Notes: a model not told the origin generated them from the sequence alone. A DNA stretch of 64,000 nucleotides from Protea cynaroides (GCA_028583415.1 CM053266.1:8255932-8319931); one strand, 5' to 3'; shown: positions 47,599-57,585, counted from the first letter of the stretch. Translations and numbers: made by a program.

Positions 47599-47603
47599 AT
47601 TCT
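47599..47603. repeat. Target site duplication of element C (left copy, ATTCT)
   Basis: ATTCT before C's 5' LTR and again at 59626-59630 after its 3' LTR; joining them restores the end of H's LTR. Confidence 0.93.
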
Positions 47604-47921
47604 TGTAAGACCCGTACTCCGTAAACCCAGTCTAAACATTGGTTTTGATGTCGTGACAGGTCTTCCGATCATCACCGGGCCAGACGGGACGAGCGGATGA
47701 CAAACAGGTATGAAATCGGACCAAAGACGATCAAATCAACATGATTTTATGTTGACCGGTCGATGGTACCGGTCTTGGTACCGGTCGACCGGTCAGGTCT
47801 GCGCAGCTAAGTGTGGAAATCCAGAAATTGACTTCTGAGGGTCCCACTTTCCTGATTTCAAATCTAAGACTTTCCTAATCCTAATAGGATTACTAAACCC
47901 TAATTCTAGCCTATAAATACA

Positions 47922-47929
47922 CCCTTAGA
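47922..47929 (+). promoter_or_regulatory. TATA box in 5' LTR of C
   Basis: TATAAATA, 318 bp into the LTR, about 125 bp downstream of the first ACCGGT cluster. Confidence 0.65.
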
Positions 47930-49526
47930 TCTCCTCAAATCCTTTCCATTGTCTCTCACAAACTCTAGAGAAGAGAAGGATGTTGGAAAGGAGAAGGAGC
48001 TAAGAAGAAGAAGAAGGTGCCGCCATTACCGTTCGACGACGCTCACGCTACGCCAGTCAACGGTAAGTGTTTTAACCATTATTCTTACCCTGTGACCCTA
48101 AGTTAGTTGTGTGGGTGGATCAATACTATGTAAAGTAGGTATTGATCTAAAACCCTATTTTGGCCAATAAACCCTAAGTTGCCATCAAACCCTAGATTCG
48201 AGTTTCGAGATGATATTTATCGAAACGAGACTTGAATGAGTTGGGGATAACTTTAACTCCAAGTTTAGACTTAAAATGGATAGGAGAAACCTGGTAATCT
48301 ATGGAGGGTGATCGACGGCAGTCGAAAAACCCATGTATGGTCTTCCGGAGACATACCGGTCGACTATACCGGTTGCACATAGTGCGACCGGTATGTTGCC
48401 ACCGGTATCCCTCGGGAGGCTGGTCTGTGGGGACCGGCTGACCATACTGGTCGCCAGTCTTCCCCACAGAGCTGCGACCGGTACATGCCACCGGTCAGCT
48501 CTGTGAGGGTATTTTGTAACCATGTTGGTTTCCGACCAACATGAAACCCTAAGAAAAATATTCTAATGAAACCCTAATAATGTTGTAGGACTTTGTGACA
48601 TATCGTTTGGATCTTGCGACGTGGAGCAAGCTAACAAACGAGCATTAGGTAAGGGAATCTGACCTAAACCTAATAAGTAATGGACAGTAAGTTGTTGTTA
48701 ATCACCTGAATATCTATGATGTGATGTTTGTGCATATTCACATGCCATCCTTTACTTTCAGTTATTATTATTGTTCATGCATTGATAGGATGTGATTGTT
48801 AAGCATATGATTATTTTCGTTAGTGTGTGGAGTGGGGCATGGGCCTGGGATCGCTCCTTACACTAGCACCTTTTGTGGTATTTTGTCTTAACATGCTTGG
48901 TATGGGTGGGGCATCAGGGGAAGGTCGTGGTACGGTGGTCTCCGATATTGATGTTGGCCTGGCCATGGTTATGTGGCACTGTGGTCTTCGAGTCGACGTT
49001 GGCTTGTCCACGATGCTTTAGCTCTATCTCTATGCCGTAGAGAGTTATGTTGGGATAAGGTCTACCTGCGTTATGTATCTATCCTAGTGGGTTAGTTGCG
49101 GATAGGGCATCAGGGGATGTGTGGGAATGCCTTAGCTCTATCTCTATTCCATAGACGGCTGTGCTGGGATAGAGCATATATTGATGACATATAGGATTGG
49201 TTAGTTGCGAGCCCAGTTTGCGAGCCCTGACCAGTAGGGGCTTAGGTACTGGTATGGGTAGAGTATCAGGGGAGGTACGGGGGTATCTTAGCTCTATTTC
49301 TAATCCATGATGGGTGCATGTGGGCCAATGGGGGTGTGATCCATGAGGTGCCACACACTCGTGTATAGAGGTGCGGGGGCCACCAAACTTTTCTATAGCA
49401 CATTGTAAACTTAAAACCAGACCACAGCATAAAATTGATTGTTACTCATGCATAATCTTGTGAAACTGTCTAATTGTCTTACTGAGCTGTGTTGTGAGCT
49501 CACCTTTTGTATATACATTGTTTTTA

Positions 49527-49661
49527 GATGCTGATGTAGGTTACATAGTGGATGACTATATGAAAGCTCCGGCGTATGGAGGTGTAGCTGCTCTGGATGT
49601 GCAGGCAGGAGAGGACGAGCATGACGCTTCATGCGAGTGCCCTTTCTGCGTGTACCTTTGA
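49527..49661 (+). other. LTR-encoded 44-codon frame, C 5' LTR copy
   Basis: DADVGYIVDDYMKAPAYGGVAALD... ending CECPFCVYL and TGA. It aligns without gaps to B although the surrounding LTR sequence is hardly alignable. Conserved positions G5, Y11, Y17, G18, A21, A22, H32, D33, E37, C38, C41 and V42 are largely encoded by different synonymous codons from those in B. Confidence 0.6.
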
Positions 49662-49953
49662 TGGGATTTTTATTTAGTTGTTTCAGTTATTTTTGTTTGA
49701 TATTAAGAGATGTAAAAGATATTATATTTTATGTTTGAATTTGAATAATTAGATATTTTATTTAATTTATCAATAGATACTCAGTTCATTCTATTTTAAA
49801 GTCTTCCACTGTATTATTTATATTCTGATTGTGGTTACGTGTAATGGTTTGTATGAGTGGACACGACCTATTCGAGATCCTCGTGTGAACCATTGGTTCA
49901 ATGACGGTTCACTCACACCATTCTGGTTGGATCAGAATTGGGGTGTGCCAACT

Positions 49954-49965
49954 TGGTATCCGAGC
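49954..49965 (+). other. Primer binding site, element C
   Basis: TGGTATCCGAGC, one mismatch from the initiator tRNA-Met complement. Confidence 0.9.
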
Positions 49966-50275
49966 TCTCGGGCTCTGTCCAACAAACCATATTGCACTTA
50001 ACTAAGTCGATGAACTGAGTTAGGAAATATTAAAAATCTTAATACAAACACACCCTAAGCATTGTTTGATACCTGAGACTGATTAAGAAAGAGAATAATG
50101 TATTATTCTAAATATGAAACTAACATGTGCACATACACTAGTTAGGTGAAACATAAAGATTTTCATTAAAAGAAAAGAGTATCAAATGAAATAGTGCTAC
50201 AGGGTACAGTCCACAAACCGGACAGTTACCCTGTTATATAAACAGTCATATGTAAAAGAGAAATAAAAGGGGCAA
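49966..50275. other. Leader of element C / 3' flank of antisense gene
   Basis: AT-rich, no gene; shares short words (AACTGAGTTAGGA, AATAATG) with the leaders of B and H. Confidence 0.55.
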
Positions 50276-51538
50276 TCATGGGGTGGGGGGCCTAGGAGGA
50301 ATAGGGTCCGCTATATCATAATCTCGCTCGTAAGCGACCCTAAGCCAATGCACCTGGTCCTGAGTCACCCGTAAGCTACGAGCCAGACGTCCCAACTCCT
50401 GACCCATCTCTCGCTGAGACTCTAAGATGACCCTCTGGGTGTCTCGGATCTCAGTGAACATGCCCAACACCGAGTCTGGGGAAGGATGAGAAAGCCCAGC
50501 TGTAGAGGAAGATGGTGGTGCGGCAGATGTAGGCTGTGGAGCTGGCGCTGGTACACCCTCGGCTCTATCCTCGTCATCATCACGCCCGAGCTCGGCTGCA
50601 TAGGCCGCATTGGCTGCTGCTGCTGCCGCCGCGGCTGCTACCCTCCCAAGTGGGCGAGGGCGAGCCTCCAACTCGTCATCGCTAACTGGCAGATCAACCA
50701 TTTGAATCCTCTGAATGACGTCCCAGTCTATGTCAGAGGTCATAGTGTCCTCAACGGTCACCTCGCCTCTCATGCTCACGCCCAGGCGACATAGTAGGAA
50801 GGTAATGAGACGACCGTAGGGAAGGTTACTGGCCTGATCGGCCAGGGTCGCCTGATGCATGGTCCTAATGATGAGGTATGGGAGAGAGACCCGCTCCCCA
50901 GTGTAGGCGCAATAAGTAATGTACTGAGTGAACTGGGATAACTCACTATAATGGCCGCTCTGGGGCACGATGTTGTGTTGAATGATGCAACTGTAGACCC
51001 GAGGTATAGGTCTCAAGCTAGCCGCCTTCATGGGAGCTCTAGGGTTTAGTATCTGATCTGCTATCTCTCGGCGCAGATCCTTAGTCAGATAGCCCTTCGC
51101 TTTGGGAGGGCAATATACTAGGTCTCCATCATTTAGAACCCCTAGAAGATCGGCCAGCTGGTGGGTGTTAAAGGAAATGGGAACACCCCGGACATAGCTA
51201 GAGATGCGTAAATCCCTACCTTGGTTGGGATCGTTAACATCTCCGTGCAGCTCCAGGTTAGCAAAGAAATGCTTAACCAGATTAGGACGGGTAGTATCTG
51301 TGTAAGAAATGACAGGCAACCAACCAAGCCTGCCGAAAGCAGCTCTTACATCGAACCGGTCCAATTGTTCCAAGTTAACCCGACGCCCAGATTCTATGCT
51401 TTTGTTATCGAACCACAGAAACCGAGCTTGTGCCTCTATTGAACGAAACCAATGTTCGTCAAGTTGGGGAACTGGTGGCTGGGGGGCACGTGAGCTCGAG
51501 CCATGAGGACGTTTCCCAAGAGCACGTCGGGGAGCCAT
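50276..51538 (-). CDS. Intact antisense accessory gene of element C (420 aa)
   Basis: Opposite to gag-pol, between primer site and gag. ATG at 51538 (MAPRRALGKRPHGSSS) is chosen because B and H start at the same place (MARTKIPR, MVRTKVPR); the frame stays open nine codons upstream without another ATG. Residues about 1-25 are basic. About 35-270 form a conserved globular part (RVNLEQLDRFDVRAAFGRLG, LVKHFFANLELHG, YVRGVPISFNTHQLADLLG, CIIQHNIVPQSGHYSELSQF). An Ala run, an acidic DDDEDRAEG and a Pro-rich linker follow, then a helix with heptads (about 365-410) and the end PPRPPTP. The first part looks like the putative plant transposon protein domain (Transposase_32-like), judged by motif memory. 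Function unknown; it has no RT, protease or envelope features. Antisense extra frames are reported in other plant Ty3 elements. Confidence 0.8.
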   Translation of the reverse strand: MAPRRALGKRPHGSSSRAPQPPVPQLDEHWFRSIEAQARFLWFDNKSIESGRRVNLEQLDRFDVRAAFGRLGWLPVISYTDTTRPNLVKHFFANLELHGDVNDPNQGRDLRISSYVRGVPISFNTHQLADLLGVLNDGDLVYCPPKAKGYLTKDLRREIADQILNPRAPMKAASLRPIPRVYSCIIQHNIVPQSGHYSELSQFTQYITYCAYTGERVSLPYLIIRTMHQATLADQASNLPYGRLITFLLCRLGVSMRGEVTVEDTMTSDIDWDVIQRIQMVDLPVSDDELEARPRPLGRVAAAAAAAAANAAYAAELGRDDDEDRAEGVPAPAPQPTSAAPPSSSTAGLSHPSPDSVLGMFTEIRDTQRVILESQREMGQELGRLARSLRVTQDQVHWLRVAYERDYDIADPIPPRPPTP

Positions 51539-52430
51539 TTTAATCTGCAAAACAAAAGAAAACAAGAAGAAAATGTTAGAAATTGTCGAAATTTTGGCAG
51601 CATAACGACAGTAAATTGGGAAAAAGCCTCAAACTCACCTAAAAACATGGGGAGGAGGACTTATGTAACCCCCGCACTCTTCAACAAACCAATCACAAGC
51701 ATTTACAAAAATAAATTTCAAGAAATTTAAGAAAAATCAGAAATTTCGAATTTTTATGAAAACCTAGGTCAAAAGTTGTAAAAATTTAATTTTTATAAAA
51801 ACCGTTCGGTGGAACCCCAAATTAGTTGAGGGCTTTTGCTCTTGGGGGTCCCTAAACCCTTTCCAAGCCGAAGGAAAAGAGTTCCTACGGTTGGAACATC
51901 TCGATCAATGAAAAACCTAAATTTCTACTTATAGACGATATGGGAAATTTGTAAAAACATGAGAGAGAGGGAAGAGACCTACCTGGAGACGATGTGCTAG
52001 GTCTTGAACGGAAGAAATCGGCTTCAAATAGCACCGGTCGGACTGTAGCAACTCGGACTCCAAAGAAAAATCGCCACCGGAGAAGAAAGGAATTGGAAAA
52101 GTGAGAAAAATCTCACTTTTCGCGACTTTATAAGCCTTTCTGGGCATACCGGTTGACTATAGCGGTCGACCGGTACCCCCTGTAGACATGCGACCGCTAT
52201 GTCTCGGTCAGAATTTTAATTCTGACCGGCCGACTATATCGGTCGCAGCATATTCTACAGTGGTGCGACCGGTATGGTGCGACCGGTATGCACCAGAAAA
52301 GCTAGAAAATTGTTTTAAAATTTTTAAAAATTATGTAAATTGAAATTTTTACTTTTCGACTATTTCCCCTTGTATTGTTCAAGACTAACACTACTATTAT
52401 TGTGGTTCTCACGTGTTATGTCTTCTTCTC
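51539..52430. other. Spacer between antisense gene and gag, element C, with ACCGGT cluster
   Basis: No gene. A block similar to B's spacer (GAGGGCTTTTGCTCTTGGGG, CCTACGGTTGGAA) is followed at 52140-52295 by clustered ACCGGT, CGACCGGT, GCGACC and TCGGTCG words, then T-rich sequence with a branch-like ACTAAC near 52385. Confidence 0.6.
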
Positions 52431-52432
52431 AG
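52421..52432 (+). other. 3' splice site just before gag of C
   Basis: TCTTCTTCTCAG, strong pyrimidine tract and AG, 21 nt before the gag ATG, with GACTAACAC about 45 nt upstream. Confidence 0.55.
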
Positions 52433-52453
52433 ATCCAAACAGAATAGTCTGAG

Positions 52454-53732
52454 ATGGTGGGAGGAAATGGTCGTAGGGGTCGGAAGCGTCATCAGGCCAG
52501 GATGCGCCTAGAGGAAGAACAGGTTGAACAGGGCCATGTGAGAGAGCCAAGTCCAGAAGTGGAGGAGGAACCGGTTCCAAAAGTGCCGACAAATTTACCT
52601 GGCCCACCCCACAGGAATTCTGAGACCATTGTTACAAACTTGGTCTATCAGATGCAAGCTCAACAGAAGGAATTCCTGAGCGAGATACTGAAGATGCTCA
52701 GGCCACCGGGTTCTGTTCCCGCTGGAGATACGCCTGAGTCTGGAGAGAAAATTTCTTCACAGCCGATACAGGGTAGCCCAAGGCCGATGGGCCAAGAACA
52801 GAATGTACCACCACCGCATCAGTTTCCGTCGCCTTCTGCGTACCCGGGAGCCTACCCGTATCCACCACCATGGTACGGAATGAACACTCAGGGACAGCAT
52901 GATCTGAGCAGAGCGGTGGATAGATTCCTGAAGTTGAAGCCTTCATTGTTCACCGGTAAGACAGGGAGACCATTGTGGCCAGCACAGTGGGTTGCAGAGA
53001 TGGAGAAAAATTTCCGACTGATGATCTGTATAGAGGAGGAAAAGGTCTTATTTGCCCCTCATATGCTGAAAGAAGACGCAAATGCTTGGTGGAATTCTAC
53101 ACGGGCATATCTGGAGAAGAAGCATGCACAGGTTGATTGGGAAGTGTTCAAGGTTGCCTTCTTCGATAAGTATTTTTCGAAGAGCTTCAGAGATCAGATG
53201 GAGAAGGAGTTCCTTAATCTACAACAGTCTCAGTCGACTGTGGATGCTTACCAGCAAAGGTACGAGGAGTTATTTTTCTTCGCACCGGCGAGTATGCAAG
53301 AAGAAGAGACCAAGACACGTAGGTTCACCATGGGACTACGTGGAAGCATCAGAGAGCACGTCTTGGGTCTGGACAAGAAAATCTATAATGAGGCTGTGGA
53401 GGTTGCGAGAGTGATAGAGTCCAATCAGAGGGACAGCTTCTTCCCTCAGAACAGGGGAGTGAAGAGACCCGCTATTGAGAGTTCGGGTGGCGGTAACAAT
53501 AGACCCTTCCGCCCATACAGGGCTCAGACCACTACAGTGCCTGCGAGGAACAATACGGCACCCCATGTGCCACAGAATGCCGGATACAACCCGAATATAA
53601 AATGTTTCAACTGTCAGCAAGTGGGTCATATTGCAAGGACCTGCACTCTACTGAAAAAACAACCTCCTCAGCAAGGAAAAGTTTATGCGGTCACCACTGA
53701 AGAGGCAGCTGCATCACCTGATGTGATCACTG
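52454..53732 (+). CDS. gag: gag of element C (intact)
   Basis: ATG 52454 (MVGGNGRRGRKRHQARMRL) to the intron at 53733; 426 codons, and the unspliced frame would add a short tail ending 53860. Basic N-terminus, Pro-rich region (residues about 85-150), conserved gag block (PLWPAQWVAEMEKNF; WWNSTRAYLEKKHA; YQQRYEELFFFAPASMQEEE), and a CCHC knuckle near residue 385 (CFNCQQVGHIARTC). Forms the virus-like particle and packages RNA by analogy with the family. This is the only gag in the window without a stop. Confidence 0.93.
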
Positions 53733-53817
53733 GTATGACTCTATCCCTTACTATTTGGCTTATCATTATCAATTGTGTGTATGCGCATATAGAACTAAGG
53801 GATGATAAAAATTCTAG
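53733..53817 (+). other. gag-pro intron of element C (85 nt)
   Basis: Starts GTATGACTCTATCCC and ends AAATTCTAG, with CTAAG about 25 nt before the end. At 85 nt it is not a multiple of three: gag reads in one frame up to 53732, protease in another from 53818, and only removal of exactly these bases joins DVITG to ILNVAGIPARVLFDSG, the sequence expected from B. Confidence 0.85.
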
Positions 53818-56800
53818 GAATTTTAAATGTAGCTGGTATACCTGCCAGAGTACTATTTGACTCTGGGGCCACGCACTCCTTTGTTTCTATTTCTTTTGGG
53901 AAGCGAATGGAGTTACCAATCAAGCACTTGAACCCAAGCTTGATAGTTCGCTTTCCACTAGGAGTCGAAGTGGCTTTGACCGAATATTATGGACCATGTA
54001 TTTTATGTATTGAGGGCCGAGACTTAGAAGCAAGCCTAGTACTACTTGAGATGGCAGACTTTGATGTCATTTTGGGAATGGATTGGCTAGGCCATCATTC
54101 GGCCATCCTATTATGTGGTGAAAGGAAGCTTGTGCTTACTGACAAAAAGGGAAGGGAATATAGCTTCATTGGGATCAGGCTATCTAGGAAGCGGAAGCTG
54201 ATTCTCTCCGCCCTAAAAGCTAAGAGATGCTTAGAGAAAGGGGGAGTGGGGTATCTAGTATCTGTAGTCGACATCACGACAGAGTCACTCAAGATGGAAG
54301 ATATAGATGTGGTTGGGAGTTCCCAGATGTATTTCCAGAGGAGCTTCCAGGTCTACCATCGGACAGGGCTACAGAGTTTGTAATAGACCTTATGCCAGGT
54401 TCGGCGCCGGTGTCCAAAGCACCATACAGGATGGCCCCTACCGAGTTAAAGGAGTTGAAGACCCAGTTACAAGAATTGTTAGATAAGGGTTTCATACGAC
54501 CTAGCATATCTCCTTGGGGAGCACCGGTATTATTCGTCAAGAAGAAAGACGGAAGTGTAAGACAATGCATTGACTATCGTGAACTAAACAAGTTGACTAT
54601 CAAGAATCGGTATCCTTTGCCTAGGATCGATGATTTGTTCGATCAGCTGCAGCGTGCAAAGGTTTTCTCGAAGATTGATCTCCGATCGGGGTATCACCAA
54701 CTGAAGATCAAGGCCGGAGATATTCCGAAGTCTGCTTTCAGGACGAGGTATGGGCATTATGAGTTTCTAGTTATGTCCTTCGGGTTGACCAATGCTCCAA
54801 CGTCGTTTATGGAACTGATGAACCGAGTGTTTCACGATAAGTTGGACACTTCAGTCATCGTATTCATCGATGACATATTGATCTACTCTAAGGACATGGA
54901 GACTCATACAGCATACTTGAGGGCAGCCCTACAACGGCTGAGATAGGAGAAGCTTTATGCTAAGTTCAAGAAGTATGAGTTTTGGCTGAAGGAAGTGGCT
55001 TTCTTGGGCCATGTTGTATCTGAAGACGGTATCAAGATTGATCCAAGTAAGATAGCTGCTATAGTAGGATGGGAAGCACCAAAATTTGTTGCGGAAATTT
55101 GTAGTTTCCTTGGGTTGGCTGGTTATTATAGAAGATTCGTGGAAGATTACTCCAGGATCGCTGTTCCACTCACCAGATTGACTAAGAAGGGAGAGAAATT
55201 CATATGGACAGATGAGTGTGAGAAGTGCTTTCAGACTTTGAAGTCAAGACTAATCTCTGCACCTATCTTGACCATCCCAGAACCAAGCATACCGTTTACT
55301 TTATATACGGATGCTTCAGGGTTGGGTATTGGGTGTGTATTGATGCAAGGAGAACAGGTGATTGCTTACGCATCAAGACAGTTAAAGGAGCATGCGAAGA
55401 ACTATCCTATGCATGATTTGGAGCTAGCAGCGGTTATACATGCAATCAAGACTTGGAGACACTATTTGTACGGTGAGAAGTTTCAGATCAAGTCAGATCA
55501 CAAGAGATTAACTTATCTTTACACTCAGAAGGATCTGAATATGAGACAGAGGAAATGGCTGGAATTGTTGAAAGATTATGATTGTGGCATCCAGTACCAT
55601 CCGGGTAAAGCAAATGTGGTGGCTGACGCCTTAAGCAGAAAGTGGGCATCGAAACCTGAGGCAGGACCAAGTATAAATACTGCATTATGTGCCGCAGCTT
55701 CAAGTTCAATCGAAGGTGATGAAGAGTATATAATTGAAACTGCAGTAGATCCAGTCGAGCAAGGCTTAATTCATAAGTTCACCATGATGTTCGCAGCTTT
55801 GAAGATTTCACCGGATCTAGTTGATGAAGTCAAGGTAGCAATCCTACAGGATCCTCATCTCAAGACAGTGCAAGAAGACTTAGAGAAGGGTACGAGCAAT
55901 CCTGACTTTACCTTGGATTCAGACAGGGTACTCAGGTATCGTGGACGGTTATGTATACCTGAGAGCGAAGACTGCGATATCAGAGACCGAGTTATGACTG
56001 AAGCTCACTACACCCCATATTTGGTATATCCAGGAAGTACCAAAATGTACCATGATTTAAGAAGACTATATTGGTGGAGGGGTATGAAAGCTGATATAGC
56101 TCGTTTCGTGTTCCAGTGTCTGAATTGTCAACAAGTTAAAGCTGAAAGGCAGAGACCCGCAGGTTTACTACAGCCATTATCGGAACCTGCATGGAAGTGG
56201 GATTGTATTACTATGGATTTCGTCACTGGCTTACCTTTGACACCAAGGTCAGTGGATGCAGTTTGGGTTATAGTGGATCGACTCACCAAGACAGCTCGAT
56301 TTATTGTGGTCAGACCTCAGTATACCATGGAGAAACTGGCCAAGTTATATGTTGATAATATAGTCAGACTTCATGGCGTTCCAGAGAGTATAGTATCTGA
56401 CAGAGATCCCCGTTTTACATCGAAGTTTTGGGAAGGATTACAGAAAGCTATGGGGACGAAGTTGAAGTTCAGTATAGCTTTCCACCCTCAGACGGACGGA
56501 CAGTCAGAGCGAACTATTCAAATTTTAGAAGATATGCTCCGAGCTTGTGCATTAGATTTCAAGGGAGCTTGGGATGAGAAGCTATCACTTATCGAGTTTT
56601 CTTATAACAAAAGTTATCAGGCTACAATTCAGATGACCCCATATGAAGCTCTCTATGGGAAGAAGTGTCGTACACCTCTGTTATGGAACGAGGTGGGAGA
56701 AAGAAGAATTGTAGGACCGGAGTTTGTTGAAGAAACTTGCCGAGTGATTGATCAGATCAAGGAGAGAGTAAAGACAGCTCAAGATCGACAGAAGCACTAT

Positions 56801-57199
56801 GCGGATAATCGACGTCGAGATCTGGAGTTTGCAGTGGGTGACAAAGTATTCTTGAAGGTATCACGTGGTAATATAGCATATCAATTGGATCTACCACCAT
56901 CTATGTCCAGTGTTCATAATGTGTTCCATGTATCATTACTGAAGAAGTATGTCAGAGATCCATTGCACATCTTGACCGCTGATCCCCCAGACTTGACTGA
57001 AGACTTAACATTCGAAGTGGTGCCTGTGATGCTCTCAAGTCAAAAAGTACAGCAACTTCAAACCAAGGATATCAATTATGTGAAGGTGCATTGGAGAAGC
57101 CAAAATGTGGAGGAAATTACTTGGGAAAAGGAGAGCGCGATGAGGAAGGAGTACCCTAACCTTTCCAACGATCAAGGTACGTTCAAATTTCGAGGCTGA
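53818..57199 (+). pseudogene. pol: pol of element C (PR-RT-RH-INT-chromodomain), lightly broken
   Basis: Protease (LFDSGATHSF near 53850), RT (54360-55080, FIDDILIYS near 54865), RNase H (LYTDASGLGIGCVLMQ near 55300; YHPGKANVVADALSRK near 55600), integrase (zinc finger 56000-56135; core WDCITMDFVTGLPL, VSDRDPRF, FHPQTDGQSERT), chromodomain (YVKVHWRSQNVEEITWEKES near 57075-57140), stop TGA 57197. Lesions: one base lost near 54308 (frame changes from 53802-54383 to 54227-), TAG at 54944-54946 in RT where E has AGA, and about 27 codons missing at 56866 that remove the GPY/F module between FLKVS and the AYQL block. Otherwise open, 55-57 kb giving a 734-codon frame. Confidence 0.93.
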
Positions 57200-57277
57200 A
57201 ATTTCTTTTAAGGGTGGGGGAGTTGTGAAACCTACATGCAAATTTCGGGACGAAATTTCTTATAAGGGTGGGGGAGT
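57200..57277 (+). other. Two tandem polypurine cassettes of element C
   Basis: CGAAATTTC..AAGGGTGGGGGAG occurs at about 57190-57225 and again at 57247-57277; the first is followed by TTGTGAAACCTACATG, the second by the LTR. Element E has the same arrangement. Confidence 0.8.
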
Positions 57278-57585
57278 TGTAAGACCCGTACTCCGTAAAC
57301 CCGGTCTAAACCTTGGTTTTGATGTCGTGACAGGTTTTTCGATCATCACCGGGCCAGACGGGACGAGTGGATGACAAACAGGTACGAAATCGGACCAAAG
57401 ACGATCGAATCAACATGATTTTATGTTGACCGGTCGATGGTACCGATCTTGGTACCGGTCGACCGGTCAGGTCTACGCAGCTAAGTGTGGAAATCCAGAA
57501 ATTGACTTCTGAGGGTCCCTCTTTCCTGATTTCGAATCTAAGACTTTCCTAATCCTAATAGGGTTACTAAACCCTAATTCTAGCC

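Larger units (their letters stand above)
45306..47603 (+). mobile_element. 5' LTR of Ty3 element H, left part
   Basis: Starts TGTAAGACCTGCACTCC; TATA box TATATAAA at 45648, donor-like AGTAAG/GTATGA at 45800/45801, motif clusters of CGACCATA/TATGGTCG type at about 45520-45560 and 46075-46225, CTCTATCTCTA repeats, and a degenerate 44-codon frame at 47217. It is interrupted by element C after CACACTATTCT; the last 26 bases of the LTR reappear at 59631-59656. Confidence 0.88.
47604..49950 (+). mobile_element. 5' LTR of element C
   Basis: TGTAAGACCCGTACTCC...GGGGTGTGCCA (last A of TGTGACA changed). TATAAATA at 47922, donor CAACG/GTAAGT at 48062/48063, candidate middle exon between TTGTAG at 48588 and GTAAGG at 48649, ACCGGT clusters at 47752-47795 and 48355-48505, repeats GCATCAGGGG...CTTAGCTCTATCTCTAT, 44-codon frame 49527-49661. 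Confidence 0.93.

Noticed and set aside
48192..48523. Minus-strand frames repeated in both C LTRs (also 57945-58198)
   Set aside because: They are repeated only because the LTRs are duplicates, and they cover the ACCGGT palindromes. The E LTR has no corresponding open frame.
48820..49021. Opposed 63-64 codon frames in C LTRs (also 58495-58696)
   Set aside because: Overlapping on both strands, not conserved in B, A or H; shadow frames.
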